Shown one piece after another: positions 1-11,268 of a stretch of 64,000 nucleotides of DNA. Below the pieces are notes generated by a model. It saw only the letters and a list, made by a program, of their open reading frames with translations, ran no database searches and had not been told where the DNA came from. Position numbers and translations under genes: made by a program. The stretch comes from Jacaranda mimosifolia (taxonomy: Eukaryota > Streptophyta > Magnoliopsida > Lamiales > Bignoniaceae): the NCBI GenBank assembly GCA_018894105.1, contig CM032123.1:9177001-9241000 (forward strand), written 5' to 3'. Position 1 is the stretch's first letter. Each line of letters starts with the position of its first letter.

Positions 1-793
1 CTTAGGTAGTTGAAATCAAATTTGGAATTCAAAGTTAAGAAACAAAGCAAAATGATACATGATATTAATCATTGTCATTCAAGATACATTGACATTGACA
101 ATGACCATTTTTTCTTCAATAACCATGTATATCAACGCTACAAAAATGGATCATCTCTCATTTGAGTTCATTTTTAAAATATTAAAAAAATAAATAAATG
201 ATAAAGTTATGTTAATGGTAGGTTTTATAAGTGGAATACATAAATAGGATCGAGTAGGTAAAAATATTATGTGATAGTTTTATATGCCATGATAATAACA
301 TATCTTCAAATTATACGCGTAAATTATGATTAAAATGTATGATATCTCTTAAAGAATGTATATATACCACTCTTAACTGTATCTTAAAATACATTTTTGC
401 CATACAAAAGGCGTGGCATGTCTTTGCGGATGTTTTACAAAAAAAAAAAAAAAAATCAGCCAAGAAGAGGCGTGAGGCCACGCCTCTTCAATTTTTAATA
501 AAAATAAAATAAAATTTGCATGCAAGAGGCGTGGCCTTCAATTTTTAATTAAAAAAAAAAATTGCATGGACGCCTCTTCCCTTTTTAATACACCCAGAAT
601 TCTTGCATGCGGCCAGAAAATTTGCCATGCTAGAGGCCACGCCTTTGTTTTATTTATTAAAAAAAATAAATTCAACTAACTAAAGGCGTGGCCTGGAGCC
701 ACGCTTTATGGTAGTTTTATAATTTTCTTAAAATTACGATAATTTTATAAAATTTGAGTTTTTTTACTATATTTTTATAAATAAGCCATTCAG
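1..793. other. AT-rich non-coding stretch upstream of the first recognisable MORC exon
   Basis: No coding exon could be supported here. The stretch is AT-rich with homopolymer runs and ends in a pyrimidine-rich tract and an AG (791-793) that fits a splice acceptor for the exon starting at 794. It is therefore probably intron of the MORC-like gene, and earlier exons would lie to the left of the window. It contains the GCGTGGC motif cluster listed separately. Confidence 0.5.
405..712. repeat. Cluster of GCGTGGC / GCCACGC motifs
   Basis: About seven copies of a GC-rich core (AGGCGTGGCC or its complement) stand out from the surrounding A/T runs, near 410, 466, 477, 525, 569, 636 and 686. One pair forms a near-perfect palindrome at 463-488, and another forms a short inverted pair at 683-706. 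The copies are separated by similar TTCAATTTTTAAT-type spacers. This looks like decayed repeat or mobile DNA within an intron. I could not assign it to a family. Confidence 0.5.
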
Positions 794-987
794 GAGTGGC
801 GACCCTTCAAAGCAAAAAAGTATCATCGTGCGGCCAATGATGACAAGAGGGCTGGTGACCTGATTGCGGATAGAAATTCCCCTGAGCAACAATGTGCAGA
901 AGTAACTGGAGATTACTCTTGTGATTTGAAAGCTAAAGGTAGCAGCAGACTAAGAAATTTTGTTGGACCAAATAGATCATTCGTGAG

Positions 988-1169
988 TGTTATTGTCTAT
1001 ATCTTTTCCATGTATAGATAGCATTAACATAGGAATCTAATTAGTAGGAGGCTAATCTGCAGGAATGAGAATGATTTGTAGGGATTTGTTTCCTTACTAT
1101 AGCAGTTGTAATTGGTATATAAACCCCTAATTTGTAAGAATAAAACACAAGAAAATATTCTTTCTTACA
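988..1169 (+). repeat. 5' LTR of the outer Copia
   Basis: This 182-bp repeat is highly similar to 11086-11268 and starts with TGTTATTGTC. The preceding GTGAG is the target duplication. Such short LTRs are common in plant Copia elements. Confidence 0.95.
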
Positions 1170-1183
1170 TGGCATAAGAGCCA
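1170..1183 (+). other. Primer binding site of the outer Copia
   Basis: TGGCATAAGAGCCA lies directly after the 5' LTR. It differs by two bases from the usual TGGTATCAGAGCCA complement of the initiator Met tRNA. Confidence 0.85.
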
Positions 1184-1721
1184 CTGCGATTGGGTTTGCT
1201 CGCTGGAGTCTTCTGTTAAAAAGACTTCTGGTATTCTTGGGTTGCCGGTTTAAGTGGCCGAATATTCTTACCGCCGGCATAGGAAGAGTTGCCTTTCTCA
1301 GTTCGGCTAATACCCATGGTCTGGTGACCAAACTCTGTGCATGGGAGGCTCACGCGCTGCAGTTGCTTCTGGAGCGATTGTCACGTGTCAGCGCGTGCGG
1401 GCACGTGCATCAATGCATTGGTTTTCTATCTTCTTCTACGACGTCGCCCTATAGTTTCCGATCAGACTTTGTTGTTCATCTGATCCCATTTGGAGAAGGT
1501 TTTGTGCATAGGTTTGGTCTTGGTTCTGCTGATTATTTTCATCTATTTGCTGGAACACTCTGTTAGTTTCTTGGCATTTAATTATCTGGGTCTGTCATTT
1601 GGTGTTGGTGGGGTGTGGCTGAATATTTGGCAGGCTTATTGTTTTGGGTCATCTACTTTTGTTTGCCTTATTACTAGAAATGATAGAAACTAAGGCAGTT
1701 GTGAGTGAAATAGTTCCAGCA
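1184..1721. other. Leader of the outer Copia, no supported gene
   Basis: This is untranslated leader between the primer binding site and gag. Short open frames on both strands have no recognisable domains and are treated as chance. Confidence 0.6.
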
Positions 1722-2460
1722 ATGTCTAAAATTACTAAACATAAATTGAATGGCACTAATTATTTGGAATGGAGTAAGACAATTAGGGTTTATTTATGAA
1801 GTGTTGAAAAGGATGATCACTTGATTCAAGAACCCCCTAATGATGAAACCAAACAAGGTTGGATGAGAGATGATGCACAATTATGCTTGCAAATCAGGAA
1901 TTCGATTGACAGTGAGGTAATTGGCTTAATTAATCACTATGAATTTGTTAAAGAACTTATGGATTATCTGGAATTCTTATATTCTGGCAAAGGAAATGTA
2001 TCTCGAATTTATGAGATATGCAAGGCTTTCTATCGTGCTGAGAAAGAGGCGAAATCTCTCACAACTTATTTTATGGACTTGAAGAAGATATATGAGGAAC
2101 TAAATATGCTTTTGCCATTCAATACTGATATCAAAGTGCAACAAGCTCAGAGAGAACATATGGTAATAATGAGTTTCCTTGCTGGCCTTCCTTCTGAATT
2201 TGAGATTGCTAAATCTCAAATTCTCTCCAGTTTTGAGATCACTTCTCTTTTAGATGTTTTCAGTAGGGTACTTCGCACGAAGAGTACTCATCTATTCAGC
2301 AAACCAGTGTTCTGGAAGAAAGAATAATAATAGGGGATGAGGAAACAAGGCCACTGACAGCTATAATAGTAACTCAAGCAACATTATCTATTACTACAAC
2401 CATGAGCCTGGCCATACAAAACGTTACTGTAAGAAACTACATAATCGTAATAAGAGAACT
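1722..2460 (+). pseudogene. Copia gag (outer element)
   Basis: The frame opens MSKITKHKLNGTNYLEWS, the usual N-terminus of plant Copia gag (UBN2-type), with an in-frame TGA at 1797. It then reads open to 2327 through the conserved LKKIYEELNMLLPF and FLAGLPSEFE regions. A degenerate zinc knuckle follows near 2395-2440 (YYNHEPGHTKRYC), in which the leading cysteines are lost. Gag packages element RNA into virus-like particles. The stop and the missing cysteines make it non-functional. Confidence 0.85.
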
Positions 2461-2511
2461 CATACTGCTAAAGTTGCTGCTGCTCCTAGTTCATCTTCTG
2501 AAAAGACTGTT

Positions 2512-3900
2512 ATGGTCTCAGTTGAGGAGTTTGCTAAATTCTCACAATACCAGGAATCTCTAAAGGAATCCATTCTAGCTACTGCTCTTGTTGAGATAGG
2601 TAAAACTAATACATGTCTTATTTCCTCATCGACCAAATGGGTCATTGATTTTGGTGCCATAGACCACATGACAGGTAATCCTAATATCTTTTTTAGTTTT
2701 CGATCCCATAAAGCACCTTCTCCTTTAACCATAGCTGATGGGTCAATCTATAACATTGTAGGAACTGGGACTATTAAACCAACTTCCTCTATTACCCTGT
2801 CATCCGTACTAAGTCTACTAAAACTTGCCTTTAATTTAATTTTTGTGAGTATATTTAACAAAGACCTTAATTGTTGTATCTCATTCTTTCCTGATCATTG
2901 CCTTTTACAGGATTTTATGACGAAGTAGATTATTGGTAAAGGACATGTATCTGATGGTCTTTGTATTCTTAATGTATGGGTGCGTCGGTCTATTGCCTGT
3001 TCCAATGTTGCATCTCCATTTGAAGTACATTATCGGTTGGGACATCCTTCTTTGCCTGCATTAAAGAAGTTATGTCCTCAGTTTCATGATGTACCTTTAT
3101 TGGATTGTGAGTCATGTCAGTTTGCTAAACATCACTGCAGCTCGTTAGGAATAAACGAGCTAATTCTATTTTTGAGTTGGTTCATTTTGATATTTGGGGA
3201 CCTTGTCCTGTTGTGTCTAAGACTGGGTTCAAATAGTTTGTCACTTTTGTGGATGATTTCTCTTGAATGACTTTGATATATTTCATGAAAAATTGTTCTA
3301 AAGTATTTTCTTATTTTTGTGCTCTCAATTTAATGTTTTTGTGCACATATTGAGAAGTGACAATGCTAAGGAATACATGTCAGACCCATTTCAGAACTAC
3401 ATGACTTAATATGGAATTCTTTACCAAAGCTCGTGTGTTGATACACTTTCTCAAAATGGGGTTGCCGAGAGGAAAAACAGATATTTACCTGAGACAGCTC
3501 GAGCTCTTTTATTCCAAATGAAGGTTCCTAAGCAGTTTTGGGCTAATGCTGTATCCACTGCTTGTTTTTTAATTAATCGCATGCCATCATCAGTACTTAA
3601 CGGTGATGTTCCATACAACATTTTGTTTCCCAACAAGTCATTATTTTCGATAGGGCTATGGATATTTGGTAGCACCTGCTATGTTTGAGATGTACGACCT
3701 CATGTCACTAAGTTGGATCCAAAATCTTTGAAGTGTATCTTTTTAGGTTGTTATCATCTTTAGAAAAGGTATAGGTGTTATTCTCCTGATCTCAATAGAT
3801 ATTTGGTGTCAGCCGATGCGGTGTTTTCAGAAAACATACCTTTCTTTCCCTTACCTTCAGCTTCTATAAGTCAGGGCGAGGAAGATGAATGACTAGTTTA
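2512..3900 (+). pseudogene. Copia protease, pre-integrase and integrase remnants (outer element)
   Basis: A protease core is visible at 2635-2690 (WVIDFGAIDHMTGN), where the usual DSGA active site reads DFGA. The pre-integrase region at 2995-3130 contains HYRLGHPSLPALKKLCPQF and a CESC motif. Integrase core fragments lie between about 3150 and 3720. Several stops and frame changes (for example near 2926 and 3268) separate the pieces. Confidence 0.8.
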
Positions 3901-4189
3901 TACTTTCACTGAGCAACCAGCAGCTTGTGTCCCTCCAGTAATAACAAAGTCGCCAATAGTTCAAGTTTATTCCAGGAGACAACAGACTTATGATACATGT
4001 CCTGCACTAGCTCCTTCGTCATCAGATCCTCCTCCAAGTGATCTTGAGCTTCCCATTGGTCTTCGCAAAGGTAAACGTTAGTGCACCTATCCTAAATTTA
4101 CTTATCCTATTGCTAATTTTATTTCATACAATCACCTATCTCCTTCATCTAGCTCTTTAATTACTTCTCTAGATTCTGTCTCTATTCCT

Positions 4190-5196
4190 AAGACAGTTAA
4201 AGAGGCTTTAAGTCATCCTGGGTGGCATAATGCGATGATTGAAGAGATAAATGCCTTAGATGAAAATCACACTTGGGATTTGGTAGATCTACCTAAAGGA
4301 AAGAAAGCTGTGGAATGCAAATGGGTCTTTACTGTCAAAATTCATCTAGATGGTTTAGTAGCTCAACTTAAAGCTAGACTTGTTGCTAAAGAATATATGC
4401 TCAGACTTATGGAGTGGACTATTCTGATATTTTCTCCCCAGTGGCCAAATTGACTTCTGTTCATTTATTTATTTCGATAGCGGCTTCTTAAGATTGGCCC
4501 TTACACCAGTTGGACATCAAGAATGCATTTCTTTATAGTGATCTCGAGGAAGAAGTGTATGTGAAGCAACCCACTGGATTTGTTGCTCGGGGGGAGTATG
4601 GAAAAGTTTGTTATTTGAAGAAATCGTTATATGGTCTCAAGCAGAGTCCTCATGCTTGGTTTGGCAAGTTTAGTAAGGTAGTTCAGGAGTTTGGGTTGAA
4701 GGAAAGCAAGTGTGATCATTAAATTTTTTACAGACAGTCTGAAATTGGAATCATTCTTCTAGTTGTGTATGTCGATGATATTGTTATTATAGAAAATGAT
4801 AGTCCAGAAATCTCATCTCTCAAGTCATTCTTGCATACCAAGTTTCATAAAAAAGACTTAGGACAGCTGAAATACTTCTTGGGAGTAGAGGTAACAAGAA
4901 GCAAGAAAGGGATTTTCTTGTCCCAAAGAAAATATGTGCTTGACTTGCTTACAGAGACTGGGAAAATAGGAGCCAAGCCATGCAACACACCAATGGTTCC
5001 TAATGTGCATCTTATAAAAGATAATGGTGATCCATTTGAAGATCCAGAGAGATATATGAGATTAGTTGGGAAATTAAATTATCTCACAGTGACTCGTCCA
5101 GACAATGCATATGCAATTGGTATTATTAGTCAGTTTATGTTTTCACTTACAATCAAACATTTGGTAGCTTTGGAACAGATCTTGTGTTACTTAAAA
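4190..5196 (+). pseudogene. Copia reverse transcriptase remnant, cut by the inner element
   Basis: The typical RT start (TWDLVDLPKGKKAVECKWVF) begins near 4270. It is followed by QLDIKNAFLYSDLEEEVYV (4505-4560), SLYGLKQSPHAWF (4626-4664) and the catalytic YVDDIV (4768-4785), then KDLGQLKYFLGVEV. Frameshifts or stops lie near 4452, 4490 and 4722. The frame is interrupted at 5196 by the inner Copia and resumes at 10551. Confidence 0.9.
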
Positions 5197-5838
5197 TGTT
5201 GTAATCCAGGAGGATTTATTGCGAAAATAATGAAATAACAGTAAAGTAATTCGATGGAATTATGACAACAAGATTTAACGTGGTTCGGCGATATGCCTAA
5301 TTCACCCAACATATTTATGTCAAATGAAAGTGTAAGTACAAACTTGAATCCCACAAATCTCACGAAAACACTTAACACGTTCGTTCTAAACTCCGTCTTG
5401 AGAGATTTATTCAAAATCAGTAAAGAAATCCTTGTGTTACGTTCGTGATACTTTTTTCAGAAGAAAAAACTGATATTTATACTCAAAAATCGAAACCCAA
5501 AGCCCGTGGGCTTGTGCCGCGCACCGGGGAGCACACAAATTTGCTTGTGTTGGGAAAAACCGAATCTTGGGCAGAAACTTTAAGTTGGGGCGAAAAAAAC
5601 TTGAGCCTCGGTGTAAAGTTACTGTTCACTATGCGCCGGGGCGCACAATGCATGTTTTGATGCCTTTTCCGCCCATATCCACGCTTTGGCGTACCTTGCC
5701 TCACGCCTAGGCATGCGGCGTCCTGCCAACACGCACTAGGGTGTGTTCTCAAGCGCATTTCGACCACTTTGCTCCGTTTCGCTCCGTTCTTCTTCCAGTT
5801 CTTGTCAATTCAGCCAAAATTTCAAGGCAAAATAAACA
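5197..5838 (-). repeat. 3' LTR of the inner Copia
   Basis: This 642-bp copy matches 9875-10545. It includes a GC-rich segment (about 5500-5720) rich in GCGC and CGGGGCG motifs that is shared, with variation, by the other LTR. Confidence 0.95.
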
Positions 5839-5901
5839 ATTCTCCACATTAACTTGAAATTTACTATATTTCTTCTTTGTCCCTGCCCCCAAAAGGGCCT
5901 G

Positions 5902-6894
5902 TTATCTGAGTCTACAAACATTAATTAAATCCAAGCAATGCTCAAACTTGATACTTGGAAGAGCCTTAGTTAACATGTCTGCCGGATTATCCTTAGTCCC
6001 AACCTTATCAACCAACATGACTCCTTGAGACACCATATCCCGAACAAAGTGATACCTCACATCTATGTGCTTTGTTCTCTCATGAAATGCTTGATTCTTT
6101 GACAAGTGTATGACACTCTGACTGTCACAAAATAACTTAGTGATCTTAGAAGTTATACCCATATCATTGATCAGCCCCTTTAGCCGAATGCCTTCCTTAA
6201 CGCCTTCAGCCAAAGCTATGTACTCAGCTTCTGTTGTGGACAATGCAACTGATGACTGCAAAGTGGCCTTCCAGCTAACCGTACAACTTGATACACAAAA
6301 CACATAGCCCATAATGGACCTTCTGTTGTCCAAATCTCTTGCATAATCCGCATCCACATAGCCAATAATTCTAGTAGTAGAATTCGATTGACTATACCTC
6401 AAACATTTGTCTGCAGAGCCTCTCAGATACCTCATGATCCATTTCACAACCTGCCAATGAGTCTTTCCTGGCTTGTGCATATACCTGCTCACAACACTGA
6501 CTGTATGGTTGACTGCGTGTGAAATGTCTGGCCTAGTGCACACCATGGCGTACATCAAGCTACCCACTGCACTAGCATATGGCACATTAGACATGTGCTC
6601 CACCTCCTCCTCAGTACTTGGTGATAGATCTGATGAGAGCCTTAAATGAGCTGCAAGTGGCGTACTAACTGGCTTGGACTTATCCATCCCAAATCGCTCA
6701 AGTACTTTCTCAATGTAATGCTGTTGAGATAAGTAAAACAATCCTGCGTGTCTGTCCCGGATGATCTCCATGCCCAAAATCTTCTTTGCACCGCCCAAAT
6801 CCTTCATCTCAAATTCTTTACTTAACTGAGTTTTTAATTGGTTGATCTCAGATATGTTTATAGAGGTAATCAACATATCATCAACATACAACAA
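5902..6894 (-). pseudogene. Copia reverse transcriptase (C-terminal part) and RNase H (inner element)
   Basis: This frame of 330 codons starts at the catalytic YVDDML of RT and reads without a stop through FEMKDLGGAKKILGMEI, the TRPDISHAV segment and the RNase H motifs (DADYARDLDNRRS, TTEAEYIALAEG, KHIDVRYHFVRD, DMLTKALP) to its natural end just inside the 3' LTR. The N-terminal half of RT should lie at 6895-7540 and is broken by stops. It copies element RNA into DNA. It is intact as a frame but part of a defective element. Confidence 0.92.
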
Positions 6895-7540
6895 AAAATA
6901 TACGAGAAGGCTATCACTACAAATTTTGTAATATATACAACAATCAAACTTGCTTCTAGTATATCCTATCTTGGTAATAAAAGCATCAAACCTTTTATAC
7001 TACTGCCTGGGAGACGACTTCAGGCCATATAATGACCTCTTCAAAAGACATACTTGATTTTGTTTCCCGGGAACAACGAATCCTTCTAGTTGACTCATGT
7101 AGACTTGTTCCTCCAACTCACCATACAGAAACGATGTTTTCACATCCATCTGCTCCAGCTCAAACAGAGCAACCATGGCAAGTAAAACACGATAGAAGTA
7201 TGTTTTACAACTGGGGAGAATATTTCATGAAAGTTAACTCCCTCTCTTTGAGTAAAACCCTTAGCAACCAATCGCGCCTTGTATCTAGCATCTTCAACAC
7301 AGGGAATCCCTTCCTTCTTCTTGTAGATCCATTTGCAACCTACAATCTTCTACCCTTTTGGTACATCAACTAGCTCCCATATGCTATTCTTGTATAGAGA
7401 CTCCATCTTTTCACTCATAGCTGCAACCCATTATTAGAATCTGGCCTGGAAATTACCTCTTTGTATAAGACTGGATCATCTCCTACAAACTCCCCAACTA
7501 AACTCAAAGCATAAGCTACCAGATCTGAGTAAGCATACCA
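6895..7540 (-). pseudogene. N-terminal half of Copia RT, frame-broken (inner element)
   Basis: On the minus strand this stretch joins the integrase C-terminal region to the YVDD half of RT. Fragments of the usual RT start can be followed, but stops in every frame prevent one continuous reading. Plus-strand frames at 6838-7032 and 7032-7373 are antisense shadows. Confidence 0.65.
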
Positions 7541-8551
7541 CTATGGTGGTTTGATCTGCCCTCTCTCCCTATCACGAGCCAAGCGATAATTTTGTAGTGG
7601 TTCATTTTCCTGCTGTTGATTAGGTGGTAATGTGCTCTCACCAGCTTCATCTACGACCTTCTGTTTCCTTTTTGAAACTTGTGGAGGATTAATATAAATC
7701 TCCACCTTCTCCTTAATGCCCTGTTGACCGCTTTCCTGCTGCTCCACCTTCTTCATCATTGTAGACTCATCGAATGTCACGTCCCTGCTGATAATCATCT
7801 TGGAGCACTTGTCATCATTACACCACAAACGATAACTTTTGACTCCATCTATATAGCCTAGAAATATGCACTTCCTAGCCCTTAGCTTAAGCTTCCCATC
7901 TCGGACATGAGCATAGGTTGGACACCCAAATACTCTCAGATTTGAGTAATCAGTAGGAGACCCGGACCAAACTTCCATTGGTGTCTTGCAGTTCAAAGCA
8001 GTTGATGGTGACCTATTCACCAAATAATACGCAGTGTTAATCGCTTATGCCCAAAAATCCTTGGACAATCCGATATTAAAGAGCATACATCTAACTCTTT
8101 CCGAGATAGTCCTGTTCATCCGTTCTGCAATTCCATTCTACTGTGGTGTATGTACAACTGTGCGATGCCTCACAATTCCTTCATTGTCGTAGAATTCCTG
8201 AAATTCATTGTTGCAGAACTTCAATCCATTGTCAGTCCTCAAGCGTTTGATCTCATTTCCTGTCTGCTTCCCAATTAAGGTCTTCCATTGCTTGAAATTG
8301 ACAAGCACCTCATCTTTATGATTTGGCATGTACACCTATACTCTCCGTGAGAAATCATCTATGAATGCCAGCATGTACCTTGCACCTCCCTTTGAAGGAA
8401 CTTGAAAAGCCCCCCCAAAATATGAGTGAATGTAATCCAAGGTGCCTTTGGTCCTATGAACTGCAGTGCCAAATTTCACTCTATGTTGCTTGCCCAGCAC
8501 ACACTGCTAGCAGAAATCTAGCTCTCCAGTCTTTTCTCAACCAAGCAATCC
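7541..8551 (-). pseudogene. Copia integrase remnants (inner element)
   Basis: Core fragments are visible at 8138-8335 (KRLRTDNGLKFCNNEFQEF, with the conserved central Asp) and 7541-8023 (TPMEVWSGSPTDYSNLRVFG, then LKLRARKCIFLGY). Stops at ~8024-8045 and ~8137 and a break near 8336 divide it. Integrase would insert the cDNA copy. The hydrophilic tail rich in Gln and Glu (about 7560-7700) is the usual linker towards RT. Confidence 0.85.
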
Positions 8552-9874
8552 TCATTTGCTCAGTTCTGACATCCCCCTCTCACTCATATGTCCAAGTTGT
8601 ATATGCCACAGTCTCGTAGTATCATTGATTGATGAAGAAACCGCTGCAGTACCAGAAATCGTGTTTCCCTGTAATATGTAAAGGCCGTTCCATTTTTCTC
8701 CCTTCATGATAAGCAATGCACCTTTGGAAACCCGCAGAACTCCATCTCGAGCTCTGTATTCACAACCATTCTTGTCCAAAGTACCTAGCGATATCAGATT
8801 TTTCTTCAGATCTGGAACATGACGCACATCTGCTAAGGTCCTTTCTATCCCATCATGCATTCTGATACAAACTGAGTCAATTCCTACAACCCTGCAAGAA
8901 GCATCGTTTCCCATAATCACCTTACCACGATCATATTTCTGGTATGTGGTAAACCAATCTTCTTGTGGGCACATGTGGTAGGAACAACCACTATCCAAAA
9001 GCCATTCAGAGCTTAGTAAAGTTTCAGCAACGTTGAGAATAAGCCCACCATCAAACTCATCCTCAACAATTCCTGCGATATTATCTCATTTCTGATTAGA
9101 AGTTTTACCCGAATCCTTTGCCTTTCCTCGTTCTGGACAATTTCGTTTCCAATGTCCCTTTCCACCACACTTAAAACACTTTTCACCGTTTCTAAGCTTG
9201 GTTCGGGACTTTGATTGGCCTCTACTCTTTTTCCTTTCTCTTGGTCTCCATTTTGCCACCAATCTTTCCCTATTTTTACCATTGTTGATGCCCATGACAT
9301 GTTTTCTCAACTCTTTGGAATTCAATGAGGCCTTCACATCCTCTATTGAAATTGTATCTCTCCCGTACAGCAAAGTAGTAACCAAGTGCTCAAAAGATTT
9401 TGGCAGAGAACACAAGAGAATCAAAGCTTGATCCTCATCATCAATTTTGACATCTATATTAGCGAGATCCAGAATCACCTTATTGAAAAAATCAATATGT
9501 TGAGTGATAGATGTGCCTTCCTTAATTCTCAATGTGTATAATCGTTGTTTCAAATACAGCTGATTCGTCAGGAATTTCGTCATATATAGACTTTCTAGCT
9601 TCTTCCATAAATCCGTTGGTGTACTTTACGTAGCGACCTCTCTCAATACGTTATCTGCCAATGATAACACCAGAGTGCCGTAAGCCTTCACCATGAACTC
9701 GTCCTTTAGCATTTTCGGCAAGGAATCTTTGCCCTTTAACGCTCTCTGTAAACCTTGTTGACACAGGAGGGCGTGAACCTTCATCTTCCACAGCCCAAAG
9801 TCGTTTTTTCCATCGAATTTCTCTACCTTGTACTTCATTCCTGACATCTGATCCAACCTGCTCCGAAACCAATT
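8552..9874 (-). pseudogene. Copia gag, protease and pre-integrase (inner element)
   Basis: Gag starts at 9856 (MDQMSGMKYKVEKFDGKNDF), meets a stop just before 9626, and continues at 9583-9086 with the CCHC knuckle CFKCGGKGHWKRNC. The protease follows at 8552-9030 with an intact-looking active site (WLLDSGCSYHMCP) and the pre-integrase HIQLGHMSERGM. Stops near 9625 and 9085 break the polyprotein. Confidence 0.9.
9860..9871 (-). other. Primer binding site of the inner Copia
   Basis: On the minus strand TGGTTTCGGAGC lies four bases from the 5' LTR. It matches the initiator Met tRNA primer consensus with two changes. Confidence 0.75.
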
Positions 9875-10545
9875 TGTTGGAACCTAGGAGGATCTATTGC
9901 GGAAACAATGAAATAACAGTAAAGTAGTTTGATGGAATTATGATAACAAGATTTAACGTGGTTCGGCGATATGCCTAATCTACCCAACAAAGAAAAGGAA
10001 TTTTATTGATCTCAAATCAAATTGCAAGTATAAACTTGAATCCCACAAATCTCATAAAAACACCTAACACCTTTGTTATAAACTCCGTCTTAAGAGATTT
10101 ACTCAAAAGTAATAAAGAAACCCTTGTGCTATGTTTGTGATACTTTTTTCGAAAGAAAAAATTGATATTTATACTCGAAAATCGAAGCCCAAGGCCCGTG
10201 GGCTTGAGCCCCGGCGCGCACAAATCTACTTGTGCTGGGAAAAATCGAATCTTGGGCAAAAACTTCGAGCTGGACGCAAAAAACTTGAGCCCCGGTGCAA
10301 AGTTATTGTTCATTGCACGCTAGGGCGCAAAAAACTTACGCTGGGGCACGCGAGATGTGTGTTTTGATGCCTTTTCCGCCCATATCCGCGCCTTGGCGCA
10401 CCTTGCCTCACGCCCAGGCGCGCGGCGTCCAGCCAACACGCGCTGAGGTGTGTTCTCGAGTCCATTTCAACCACTTTGCTCCGTTTCGTTCCATTTTTCT
10501 TCTAGTTCTTGTCAATTTAGCCCAAATTTCAAGGCAAAATCAACA
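9875..10545 (-). repeat. 5' LTR of the inner Copia
   Basis: This 671-bp partner of 5197-5838 is about 29 bp longer. Part of the difference lies in a variable CGCAAAAAACTT-type short repeat near 10275-10345. Confidence 0.95.
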
Positions 10546-10550
10546 TAAAA

Positions 10551-11078
10551 GGAATTTCGAGACTTGGCATGCTGTATAGAAATCATGGTCACACTAGCAT
10601 TGAGTGTTTTGCAGTTGCTGATTGGGCTGGATCCAAGGTTGATAGAAAATCTACTACTGGTTATTGTGTCTTTGTTGGAGGAAACTTTGTATCATGGAAG
10701 AGTAAGAAGCAAAATGTTATATCCTGATCCAATGCTAAATCCAAATACAGAGCCATGGCACAGTCAGTATGTAAAATTATGTGGATACATCACCTTTTAA
10801 TTGAAGTCGGCTTAACTTATTCATTGCCAGTGAAACTTTGGTGTGATAATCAAGCTGCTCTTCATATTGCCCCAAATCCAGTGTTTCAGGAAAGAACTAA
10901 ACACATTGAGGTTAATTGTCACTTTGTTCGCGAGAAAATTCAAGAGAATCTGATATCTACTGGATATGTAAAGATAGGAAAGCAACTAGGTGCTCTATTC
11001 ACCAAAGCCTTAAATGGGACTCGGGTTGAATACCTTTGTAACAAGTTGGGCATGATTAACATCTATGCTCCAACTTGA
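10551..11078 (+). pseudogene. Copia RNase H, continuation of the outer element
   Basis: This is the C-terminal part of the outer element's polyprotein after the inner insertion. It contains GYCVFVGGNFVSWKSKKQN near 10660-10715, then, after a frameshift, KLWCDNQAALHIAPNPVF and KHIEVNCHFVREKI, ending at TGA just before the polypurine tract. Joining 5196 to 10551 (one TAAAA copy) restores the expected domain order, which proves the nesting. Confidence 0.9.
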
Positions 11079-11085
11079 GGGGGAG

Positions 11086-11268
11086 TGTTATTATCTATAT
11101 CGTTTCCATGTATAGATAGCATTAACATAGGAATCTAATTAGTAAGAGGCTAATCTGCAGGAATGAGGATGATTTTGTAGGGATTTGTTTCCTTACTATA
11201 GCAGTTGTAATCTGTATATAAACCCCTAATTTGTAAGAATAAAGCAAAAGAAAACATTCTTTCTTATA
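11086..11268 (+). repeat. 3' LTR of the outer Copia
   Basis: This 183-bp repeat is highly similar to 988-1169. It is followed by GTGAG (11269-11273) and then directly by MORC coding sequence. Confidence 0.95.

Larger units (their letters stand above)
5197..10545 (-). mobile_element. Inner Copia LTR retrotransposon, opposite orientation, inside the outer Copia
   Basis: LTRs at 5197-5838 (3' LTR) and 9875-10545 (5' LTR) begin TGTTG and end in ACA, and are flanked by an exact TAAAA duplication (5192-5196, 10546-10550). Reading the minus strand, the primer site TGGTTTCGGAGC (9860-9871) follows the 5' LTR and a purine-rich tract (5839-5850) precedes the 3' LTR. The order gag, protease, integrase, RT, RNase H is Copia, and the gag and protease resemble the TNT1-type group. 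The two LTRs differ by substitutions and ~29 bp of length. Stops in gag and breaks between integrase and RT show it is defective. Confidence 0.95.
988..11268 (+). mobile_element. Copia LTR retrotransposon inserted in the MORC exon (outer element of the nest)
   Basis: Two ~182-bp direct repeats (988-1169 and 11086-11268) begin with TGTTA, and the left one ends in ACA. They are flanked by an exact 5-bp duplication GTGAG (983-987, 11269-11273). A primer binding site close to the complement of the initiator Met tRNA 3' end (TGGCATAAGAGCCA, 1170-1183) follows the left LTR, and a polypurine tract (TTGAGGGGGAG, 11075-11085) precedes the right one. The order gag, protease, integrase, reverse transcriptase, RNase H marks Copia. 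Removing the inner element (5197-10545 plus one TSD) leaves a unit of about 4.9 kb. Several frames are broken, so it is not autonomous now. Confidence 0.95.

Noticed and set aside
1237..1566. 109-codon plus-strand frame before gag
   Set aside because: It lies in the leader of the outer Copia, overlaps an antisense frame, and has no recognisable motif.
7032..7373. 113-codon plus-strand frame
   Set aside because: It is antisense to the RT half of the inner Copia and has no domain of its own.
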